DNA from: JBKEDC01 sp047974225
GTDB taxonomy: Bacteria > Bacteroidota > Bacteroidia > Bacteroidales > Prolixibacteraceae
NCBI GenBank assembly: GCA_047974225.1
Contig: JBKECD010000106.1
Span: forward strand, 1-13,631
DNA: 13,631 nucleotides
Direction: 5' to 3'
Position 1 is the first letter of the stretch. Each line of letters starts with the position of its first letter. A program made the translations under genes and the position numbers. Below the pieces are notes generated by a model that saw only the letters and a program-made list of their open reading frames with translations, had not been told where the DNA came from and searched no databases. Positions 9,701 to 13,631 of the stretch are shown here, piece after piece.

Positions 9701-11180
9701 TAATTCCATCATCGGCAAACTCCCCCACTTGGAAAGTCATGCCGTTGGCGGTGTAATTATAGGCCACCGCCAGCACCTCATCGCTATTTAAGGCGGTGTT
9801 GAGCGAGATATAGCCCAGTTTCTCGTTGATAGTATATTCTGAAGACTCCAGCTTGCGGGCTTGCTCCACCTTTTCAAAATCTTGCCCCCCCTGAAATCCA
9901 TAGCTACTCAAAGGGCTGAGCGTGCTGTTAATCTTCGACACCTCGCGCACACTCGCATAGCTCGAAGTGATGCTCGCATACTGATTATTGGCATCATTAT
10001 AGGGCAACACATTATAGGGGTAAGTCTTCCCCGCCGACTCTTGGAAATCGGGCACACTATTATATATATTCGCCTTATGCTCGCCCAAGTCGAGCATCGC
10101 CAAGATATTTCGCGAAGACTGATAATTGCCTGTTTTATTGGTTACCCACACCTCCACACGATTAATCTGCACCACCGAGCGCACCACAGGGAGCGACTTC
10201 AGCGCATTGTCATAGTTATCACGGAAATAATGCGAGAGAAAGAAGTGCCGGTTGGCATCATAATCGGCTGCCGAGATTTGAAAATTCGTTTGCTGCGCTC
10301 CTCCTTGCACATTGACCACCTTGCGCTCGCCCTCATCTTGCGAAAGCACCGTGGATAATGACAGCTTTCCGAATTGCATGTCTGCCTTAACCCCAAAGAG
10401 GTTGCTCGCCCCCGTAATCAACGAGCCATTAAGGGGCATCGACACATTGCCCGCTTCGATTTTCTTAAGGATTTCATCCTCGTCGCCGGTATATTCTAGG
10501 TTGAGTTGGTTTTCAAATGTGAAGGTCGATTCGGTGTTATAATTCACCTGCATATTCATTTTATCACCAATACTTCCCACTAGGCTCATCTGAATTTGCT
10601 GGTCGAAATCGAAAGTCGTATATTTTCGGATACGCTCCGACACGGCAGGGTTCTCCGTATTGGTGGTTTGCCCCCCAAAGCTCACTTCCACATAGCCTTG
10701 CGGAACTACCGAAATCGTGTTGCTGCCAAAGATTTTGCCAAACGACTCCGCATCAATCATCAAATCTGGGATTAATCCCTTCTTCGCCTGCTCCTCGACA
10801 TTCATGCGGCGCATGCGCCAATAGTTGTTGAGCGATTGCTGCATGCCATATTGCGCATACTCCTCGAGCGTCATCGCATAAGGCAGTCGATAGTCGATGC
10901 CCCCCACTCGCTCGGTGAAAACATAGCGATTGCTTTCGCCATCATAATCCACCTTTCGCTCCACATTCGAGGGGTCTTTCAGATATAATCCTGATTTATT
11001 TTCGTCGTTGCCGCCAGCATGTTCATTCTTATCTTTTATCGGATAGACCAACTTGGTGCTGTCGGTTGCGCTGCTTGCTTGAGGCTGAATTTGAGCTGCA
11101 ACAGGTCGAATCGCCATGCAATAACACACGACAATCATCACCCCAAGGAGCTTCCAACAATGATGAGCCAAATTCCTCAA
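3720..11180 (-). CDS. sprA: SprA/Sov, outer-membrane translocon of the type IX secretion system
   Basis: This 2486-residue protein matches the usual size of SprA (Flavobacterium) and Sov (Porphyromonas), about 2400-2500. SprA forms the very large outer-membrane beta-barrel through which T9SS cargo, including gliding adhesins, leaves the periplasm, with PorV and Plug as partners. Family landmarks in order are: signal peptide 1-29 (PVAA|Q); the N-terminal SprA region with GDEDEILKKIEAGNVSMPL (about 232-250); YIDDFENTETSID (about 822); EFWVMDPF (about 988); an EF-hand-like DINGDNTLNEYE (about 1165); EVWVNELRLTETEDDGGWAA (about 1500-1525); and LPGFLPEPSFFGGG (about 2028). It ends in alternating beta-strand sequence, FGMTFRFTLMQ. 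The frame starts at a TTG, because a TAG lies two codons upstream and the first in-frame ATG is residue 15, which would remove R2 and K10 of the signal peptide. It lies 21 nt after ruvA. It appears full length, with no internal stop. Confidence 0.97.
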   Translation of the reverse strand: MRNLAHHCWKLLGVMIVVCYCMAIRPVAAQIQPQASSATDSTKLVYPIKDKNEHAGGNDENKSGLYLKDPSNVERKVDYDGESNRYVFTERVGGIDYRLPYAMTLEEYAQYGMQQSLNNYWRMRRMNVEEQAKKGLIPDLMIDAESFGKIFGSNTISVVPQGYVEVSFGGQTTNTENPAVSERIRKYTTFDFDQQIQMSLVGSIGDKMNMQVNYNTESTFTFENQLNLEYTGDEDEILKKIEAGNVSMPLNGSLITGASNLFGVKADMQFGKLSLSTVLSQDEGERKVVNVQGGAQQTNFQISAADYDANRHFFLSHYFRDNYDNALKSLPVVRSVVQINRVEVWVTNKTGNYQSSRNILAMLDLGEHKANIYNSVPDFQESAGKTYPYNVLPYNDANNQYASITSSYASVREVSKINSTLSPLSSYGFQGGQDFEKVEQARKLESSEYTINEKLGYISLNTALNSDEVLAVAYNYTANGMTFQVGEFADDGITAPQTLVLKLLKGTTMSPKLPTWDLMMKNVYNLGAFSLTSEDFQLNVLYQNSQTGTLTNFLPKSNLSGHILLNVLNLDNLNSQLDKGSNGVFDYIEGITVNSSTGRIFFPVLEPFGKYLADSITENSYKKEYAYTSLYDSTKVYAEQDAEHNKFVLKGKYSGSSSSEISLGTINLVQGSVTVSSGGAKLTEGIDYVVDYLLGTVKIINDAYLQSGASLQVSTESQSLFTVQRKTLLGAHANYAFSDKFNLGGTVIHMNERPITQKVNYGDDPISNTMLGVDFNYSSESQLMTDIINKIPLLDTNAKSSLALEGEYAKLISGTNNTTGGVVYIDDFENTETSIDVRQRQSWMLASVPQHQPDLFPEAMLDNDLASGYNRAKFAWYVIDPIFTRNNEYTPRHMYNDVDMQSDNLVREVSQQEIYPDKDLEVGTPTAMSILNLAYYPEERGAYNFDTQTSSYSSGLNADGTLRDPASRWGGIMREITTTNFQNANIEYLEFWVMDPFVNDTLSKMSGADLYFNFGDISEDVLKDSRKLYENGLPESSEVTYVDTTIWGRVPTQTQITKSFVNNDAAIVSQDVGFDGLSNVNEQAFYKEYLDQLQTVLDADSYQSYFKDPAGDDFQYYRGSEYDQNETSILERYKKYNGVEGNSLPASQSTESYSTSATTIPDGEDINGDNTLNEYERYYQYHVSMRREDMVVGKNNITDARTVTVDVPNGSTSVTWYRFRIPLSSPDGVFGNISDFTSIRFMRMYMRNSTTPIHLRFATMQLVRADWRKYTSSLESNSTALGTNTTFDVSAVNIEEDANRTPVSYVLPPGIDRVIDPSNAQILSLNEQAMTMRVSELEQGDSRAVFKAINLDFRRYKNIKLDVHAEALPGEQLADDDLYFFVRMGTDYSYNYYEYELPLQLTAEGVYSSSIEADRMAVWPDANRLDFPLSVFTDAKLSRNAAVRTAGSSITTSDEYEMVHSGYNYNRNRVKVKGNPSLADVQVMLFGIRHKDGTLVSAPKSAEVWVNELRLTETEDDGGWAAAGRVSMRLADLGSLVFSGRHSSAGFGGIDQTSSERSTDNLTEYDVSTNLELGKFFPEKAKVQIPLYMSVSKSVSNPEYDPVNTDLRLTETLSLAESKAERDSIKRAAQDYSKRRSIVLNNVKVDQMFKPEKPRFYDPANFAVSFAHNAAEARDINTEYDNERSTRVALNYNFNHRPKVYEPFKSAIKSPHLQLLRDFNFSLSPTSIGYRAELYRYYNEVQTRDVTNSELRIPLTVEKDFLWRNNFDFTYNLTKSLSIVFSSEGTNRIDEPEGRIYRLDDDYELKKDSILQSLWDMGRPVLYGHNLNVTYQVPINKIPVLSWVSTTARYQGLYNWSAGAITDESIELGNTIDNSRSIQINGQASFTSLYNKVPYLKNVNQRFSSRSRRGSTAGRTEEKVEIQRVSYKKEGVKFAADEPKRIKHNLHTEDVTIRLYDDEGKLVRGSIKVLDGNHIEYTTKADLKNAKLEISGRRIVEKTVWSEVAAYSARVLMMVKNGSVSYLNADGTALPGFLPEPSFFGGGDYTNTEVGLGNVATSFAPGLPFLLGWQDEDFAKKAAEKGWITADSTLNSPYIMTHREEWNFRLNLEPINSFKIDLSAKRALAENSSEYYLYQQDAKGFVMANKNVSGNFSMSVNTWKTAFSDMGEAGVQPSEAYTALLENRKVIAQRLAAQRVANIGADYDPEAVDATTGFPVGYGASSQAVLIPAFIAAYTGQSPDKVSLSPFPSLRYMSPNWNVSYNGNVSKIPGVNKVMKTVAISHAYQSTYNVGAYQTNLNFDDAAYGDGFSYVMDANNNFVPNYSMSAVNISEVLNPLINMNITWLNDLSTSLGMSRTRNMTLSFTNSQLTEVVSQSFNLGVGYKFPRMDLFIKTNGKQKSFSNDLNLRCDLKIMKNKTVLRKLEEADDQLTAGQRMMTLKTSADYALSDRFQLRLYYDRAINTPYTSNAFPTSTTNFGMTFRFTLMQ

Positions 11181-11201
11181 TGCCTAATTTTTCTTTTTAT
11201 C

Positions 11202-11789
11202 CTAAAGCTGTTTCAACGCTTGCTTGATGAGCTGCTCGACACCTGCCGAAGGTTCTTTTTTCAAAATTCCATCGACAGCTTTTTCAGCCGCTTTGCGCAA
11301 AATGCCCAGAGCCACCAACGCCGACAAAGCATCTTCACGCACCGAGCTATCGGCAGCCGCAAAGGCAAATCCATCGGCTGAATGCCCCATCTTGTCCATC
11401 TTATCTTTCAAGTCGATGATGACCCGCTGCGCTGTTTTTTCGCCAATACCTTTAATTCTTTTCAGAAATCCCACGTCGCCCGCAATCACCGCCGCGCTGA
11501 TTTCAGCCGCTGTGTGTGATGAAAGCATCACAATGGCAGTGTTTGCACCGATGCCGCTCACCGAAATGAGCAAGCGAAACAGACGACGTTCGTCGTCGGT
11601 GGAAAATCCATAAAGCAAATGAGCATCCTCGCGCACCACCTGATGCAAATAAAGCAACACCTCTTTTTCGCCTGCCACGGCGGAATAGGTGTTGAGCGAC
11701 ACGTTAATATAATAACCTATCGCCCCAGCTTCGAGCACCACATGCGTGGGCGACAAGCCTGTCAGCTTCCCTTTAATATATTCAAACAT
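11202..11789 (-). CDS. ruvA: Holliday junction branch-migration protein RuvA
   Basis: This 195-residue protein starts MFEYIKGKL, a typical RuvA N-terminus. Residues 1-63 are the OB-fold domain (VVLEAGAIGYYINV, LYLHQVVREDAHLLYGF). Residues 65-140 hold the two helix-hairpin-helix DNA-binding motifs, SVSGIGANTA and RIKGIGEKTAQ. Residues 150-195 are the small helical domain III, which contacts RuvB, joined by an Ala/Ser-rich linker (FAFAAADSS). RuvA tetramers hold the four-way junction open while RuvB hexamers drive branch migration and RuvC cuts. Neither ruvB nor ruvC is in the window. The start is 3 nt after the pdxA stop and the stop is 21 nt before sprA, so the gene is probably translated from a pdxA-ruvA-sprA transcript. 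Length and motifs are normal. Confidence 0.97.
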   Translation of the reverse strand: MFEYIKGKLTGLSPTHVVLEAGAIGYYINVSLNTYSAVAGEKEVLLYLHQVVREDAHLLYGFSTDDERRLFRLLISVSGIGANTAIVMLSSHTAAEISAAVIAGDVGFLKRIKGIGEKTAQRVIIDLKDKMDKMGHSADGFAFAAADSSVREDALSALVALGILRKAAEKAVDGILKKEPSAGVEQLIKQALKQL

Positions 11790-11792
11790 GGA

Positions 11793-12851
11793 CTATTCTT
11801 TATTATTATACGTTGATTTGGAGATTTTCAGCGGATTGGCTGTTATTTCATGGTGAATTTGACGGTTCTTGTGAATGTCAATCGCCAAATATAAAGCCTC
11901 GCGGAAAGAACTTTCCTTCGCCACATTTTTCCCCGCAATGGGAAATCCCGTGCCATGAGTGGGCGAAGTGCGAATGATGGGCAGCCCCGCTGTGTAGTTC
12001 ACCCCATGGTCTTCTGAAATCACTTTGAAAGGGGCTAATCCTTGGTCGTGATACATTGCCAAAATGGCGTCAAACTTGCTATAATCGCTTGTCGAAAAGA
12101 AACCATCGCTCGGATAAGGACCCAAGGCAAGTATTCCCTCTTTCTTGGCTTGCGCAATGGCAGGGATAATGATTTCTTGCTCTTCCTTGCCAATCAATCC
12201 GCCATCGCCGCAATGCGGATTTAGCCCCAACACCGCAATCCGTGGTCGCTTGATGCTGAAATCTTGCTCCATCGAGGAAGCGATGATGCGCAGTTTTTTC
12301 AGAATAGACTCTTGTGTGATTTGCTTCGCCACATCCTTGAGCGCCACATGGGTGGTTACCACGCCCACTCGCATCAGCTCGCTCACCATGAGCATAATGT
12401 GATTGTCAGCCGCAAATTGCGTGGCTAGAAACTCGGTGTGCCCGGGGAAATTAAATTTCTCGCTTTGGATATTGTCTTTTGAAATCGGAGCGGTTACAAG
12501 GGCATCAATCTTGCCTTCCTTCAAGTCCTTCACCGCCGCTTCGAGCGCCATATAAGAAGCCTCGCCCGCCACTTCCGAAAGCTTACCCAGCTCCACATGC
12601 ACATTGTCGTCGATGCAGTTGATGATGTTCACCCGGTCGGTCGATGCCGACTCGGCACGGTCGATGGTGTTGAATTGAAATCCCTCGAAACCAATCGCTT
12701 TGCGATGATAGGACGCCACCTTGGGCGAACCATAGACGATGGGCGTGCACATTTCGAGCACTCGCTTATCCTCTAAAGCCTTCATGATCACTTCATAGCC
12801 CACACCATTGATATCTCCTTGCGAAATCCCTATTTTAATTTTTCCTGCCAT
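11793..12851 (-). CDS. pdxA: 4-hydroxythreonine-4-phosphate dehydrogenase PdxA
   Basis: PdxA oxidises 4-phosphohydroxy-L-threonine with NAD(P) to the unstable ketone used by PdxJ in the DXP-dependent route to pyridoxal phosphate, in the cytoplasm. I start it at ATG 12851 (MAGKIKIGISQGD), giving 352 residues. The frame is open 26 codons further up (to 12929) but that stretch is not PdxA-like. Motifs in order are GISQGDINGVGYE, LVTAPISK, FPGHTEFLA (metal-binding His), VVTTHVAL (second His), LGLNPHCGDGG, GPYPSDGFF, AMYHDQGLAPFK (third His) and NYTAGLPIIRTSPTHGT. In E. coli PdxA the last segment reads SVDHGT, so the Asp before the His is Thr here. All three metal-binding histidines are kept and I expect an active enzyme. 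It is the first gene of the cluster, followed 3 nt later by ruvA. The leader is A-rich with no Shine-Dalgarno match. Confidence 0.96.
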   Translation of the reverse strand: MAGKIKIGISQGDINGVGYEVIMKALEDKRVLEMCTPIVYGSPKVASYHRKAIGFEGFQFNTIDRAESASTDRVNIINCIDDNVHVELGKLSEVAGEASYMALEAAVKDLKEGKIDALVTAPISKDNIQSEKFNFPGHTEFLATQFAADNHIMLMVSELMRVGVVTTHVALKDVAKQITQESILKKLRIIASSMEQDFSIKRPRIAVLGLNPHCGDGGLIGKEEQEIIIPAIAQAKKEGILALGPYPSDGFFSTSDYSKFDAILAMYHDQGLAPFKVISEDHGVNYTAGLPIIRTSPTHGTGFPIAGKNVAKESSFREALYLAIDIHKNRQIHHEITANPLKISKSTYNNKE

Positions 12852-12968
12852 GTTTTTTCTTTTAATATTATTTGCTCCAACGCCCTTTTTCAAGCGATGG
12901 AATATATTGTCTCTTTGTTTTCCAACCACAAAAGAAACACATTTATTTCAAAACTCGCAATCAATTAG

Positions 12969-13000
12969 CAAAATAAATGTTTTCCATCCTTATTATTCAA
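12969..13000 (-). promoter_or_regulatory. Weak candidate promoter for pdxA-ruvA-sprA
   Basis: On the minus strand a TTG (complement of 12998-13000) is followed after 21 nt by TTATTTTG (complement of 12969-12976). The Bacteroidota primary sigma factor consensus is TTG, 17-23 nt, TAnnTTTG, so the second box has one mismatch. The leader to the pdxA ATG would be about 110 nt. A second possible pair lies closer to the gene: a TTG followed after 21 nt by TTCTTTTG, also one mismatch. The sequence does not decide between them. The first candidate abuts the repeat array, so the array would sit directly upstream of the promoter. Confidence 0.25.
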
Positions 13001-13003
13001 AAA

Positions 13004-13260
13004 ACTTTGCCCTTGCTGCACATGCAGCCGACCGAAAGTAAAAGTACTTTGAGCTTGCTGCACGGTGCGGGCGGCAAAAAGTAAAAAAACTTTGGGCTTG
13101 CTGCACATGCCACCGACCGAAAGTAAAAAACTTTGAGCTTGCTGCACGTGCAGCCGACCGAAAGTAAAAAAACTTTGCCCTTGCTGCACATGCCACCGAC
13201 CGAAAGTAAAAGTACTTTGGGCTTGCTGCACGTGCAGCAAGCCCAAAGTACTTTTACTTT
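13004..13260. repeat. Tandem array of ~42-nt units ending in a large palindrome
   Basis: Five units plus an inverted half unit are visible. ACTTTG recurs at 13004, 13046, 13089, 13130, 13172 and 13214, giving spacings of 42, 43, 41, 42 and 42. Each unit reads ACTTTG, two variable bases, CTTGCTGCAC, a short variable part (often TGCAGCCGACCG or TGCCACCGACCG), then AAAGTAAAA. The two variable bases run CC, AG, GG, AG, CC, GG. Unit 2 differs most (GGTGCGGGCGGC in the middle). Units 1 and 4 carry a small dyad of their own around GCTGCA/TGCAGC. The sixth unit turns round on itself to form the palindrome listed separately. All three minus-strand frames are open across the array, but it shows no gene-like features and I treat it as non-coding. 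Confidence 0.93.
13203..13260. repeat. Perfect 58-bp palindrome closing the repeat array
   Basis: The left arm, 13203-13231, is the exact reverse complement of the right arm, 13232-13260, with no spacer. The centre is CTGCACGTGCAG. The left arm is the end of unit 5 plus the first part of unit 6 (AAAGTAAAAG, TACTTTGGGC, TTGCTGCAC). The right arm is the same DNA inverted, including the AAAGTACTTT dyad. As DNA it could extrude a cruciform. As RNA it would form a 29-bp hairpin, minus a few central pairs, on either strand. It ends in T-rich sequence on the plus strand (ACTTTTACTTTTG) and A-rich on the left, so bidirectional termination is conceivable but not shown. Confidence 0.95.
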
Positions 13261-13341
13261 TGTAACAACTATCACTTCTTCCAATTGTCATTTTTGCGAA
13301 ACAGGGGAAATTTTGGGTCTAAGCAAAAGCATATCGCCATA

Positions 13342-13462
13342 TCAGATAGCCCCGCTAGGGGTTGGTGTTTCCGGGTTGTATTGAGCCGCATTCAATGCGG
13401 CTCTACGGAACGCCCTTTGGGGCGTTGGGGGATTGCCAGCGGGAGTGGGTGGGGCTATCTGA
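13342..13462. repeat. Multi-hairpin element bounded by 12-bp inverted repeats (REP/MITE-like)
   Basis: The ends TCAGATAGCCCC (13342-13353) and GGGGCTATCTGA (13451-13462) are perfect inverted repeats, 121 nt end to end. Inside, CCCGCT (13351-13356) can pair with AGCGGG (13438-13443), or CCCC-GCTA-GGGG can form locally (13350-13361). A strong hairpin GAGCCGCATT-C-AATGCGGCTC fills 13383-13403. It is extended by GTA/TAC and TTCC/GGAA to 13369-13410. A third hairpin, AACGCCC-TTTG-GGGCGTT, fills 13409-13426. The element is GC-rich against AT-rich flanks. No protein is encoded. It resembles the compact structured extragenic repeats, possibly REP-type and mobilised in trans, that recur in Bacteroidota genomes. 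That kinship is my inference from the architecture. Confidence 0.75.
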
Positions 13463-13473
13463 ATGGCTCAATT

Positions 13474-13503
13474 CTGATTTACCTCCAAAAAAAAATACAT
13501 TTG
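13474..13503 (+). promoter_or_regulatory. Candidate Bacteroidota-type promoter pointing to the right edge
   Basis: TACATTTG at 13496-13503 is a full match to the TAnnTTTG -7 box of Bacteroidota primary promoters. CTG at 13474-13476, a one-base departure from TTG, lies 19 nt upstream, inside the usual 17-23 nt range. The A9 tract between the boxes fits an AT-rich spacer. The predicted transcript would start near 13509 and run out of the window. It would serve a gene right of 13631, or a short open frame starting at ATG 13593. Confidence 0.4.
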
Positions 13504-13631
13504 CAATCATCACTCAAACAAGTAGATAGGAAAATTTCACGTTTTTTAAGCCTGAAAAAGTGCAAAAAGTATGTCGCAAGTATATATGTATTATGAAGGG
13601 CGATGCTAAAGCAAGCATGTTGGGATGCTAC

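Larger units (their letters stand above)
12852..13631. other. Gene-free 780-nt region upstream of pdxA
   Basis: No convincing gene is visible here. 12852-13003 is the AT-rich leader of the pdxA cluster. 13004-13260 is the repeat array with its palindrome. 13261-13341 is unremarkable AT-rich sequence. 13342-13462 is the multi-hairpin element. 13463-13631 is AT-rich with one candidate rightward promoter and no long frame. Frames that run through the region (for example plus 13285-13596, or minus 13291-12965) cross the structured elements and have repeat-derived or nondescript products. I see no tRNA or rRNA. Confidence 0.7.

Noticed and set aside
4493..10542. Many plus-strand and alternate-frame open frames of 60-208 codons opposite sprA.
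   Set aside because: They are antisense or off-frame shadows of a long gene. None has a recognisable domain or gene-like context, and the SprA frame explains the region fully.
11793..12851. Loss of PdxA activity because the SVDHGT motif reads SPTHGT.
   Set aside because: The three metal-binding histidines and the other motifs are present, and this segment seems to vary among PdxA proteins. One substitution does not support inactivity.
12852..12929. A 26-codon N-terminal extension of PdxA.
   Set aside because: The extension is not similar to PdxA N-termini, which start just before GISQGD. The ATG at 12851 fits the family and has a typical A-rich leader.
13004..13260. CRISPR array.
   Set aside because: The conserved part takes up nearly the whole 42-nt unit, leaving no unique spacers of 25-40 nt, and no cas gene is near.
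13285..13596. A 103-codon plus-strand open frame.
   Set aside because: It runs through the inverted-repeat element and its hairpins, has no recognisable domain, and its composition follows the non-coding repeats.
13593..13631. Possible start of a gene at ATG 13593 (MKGDAKASMLGCY), open to the edge and about 85 nt after the candidate promoter's start point.
   Set aside because: Thirteen codons are too few to judge, and the same bases contain short inverted copies of AGCAT/ATGCT. It cannot be supported without sequence beyond the window.

Overview
The window looks like a chromosomal segment of a Bacteroidota (Bacteroidetes) genome. Three things point there. It carries a 2486-residue SprA/Sov homologue, the outer-membrane translocon of the type IX secretion system, which is confined to that phylum. 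Its PdxA and RuvA read as Bacteroidota-type proteins. The genes lack convincing Shine-Dalgarno sites and have A- or pyrimidine-rich leaders, as is usual in the phylum. The exact genus cannot be told from this sequence.

Layout. The left third is on the plus strand: the C-terminal end of a Sua5/YrdC threonylcarbamoyl-adenylate synthase (3-287), then polA (389-3148), then a small secreted or membrane protein of unknown function (3198-3713). Heptanucleotide tandem repeats of one TTATGAG-like family lie on both sides of polA. The start codon of the small gene lies inside the second repeat. The middle and right part is a minus-strand cluster read from right to left: pdxA (12851-11793), ruvA (11789-11202) and sprA (11180-3720). 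The gaps are 3 and 21 nt, so this is very probably one transcription unit joining vitamin B6 synthesis, Holliday-junction processing and protein export. sprA meets the small plus-strand gene tail to tail with only 6 nt between the stop codons.

The last 780 nt (12852-13631) hold no convincing gene. They contain an array of about 42-nt repeats ending in a perfect 58-bp palindrome (13004-13260), a separate 121-nt multi-hairpin element bounded by 12-bp inverted repeats (13342-13462), and a candidate Bacteroidota-type promoter pointing right (about 13474-13503).

The points most worth a second look are these. The DNA polymerase I keeps its 5'-3' nuclease and polymerase residues but has lost all four acidic residues of the 3'-5' proofreading site. 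The repeat-palindrome array and the multi-hairpin element look like two different families of non-coding repeats placed side by side. No defence system, CRISPR array, complete transposon or novel multi-gene system is visible.
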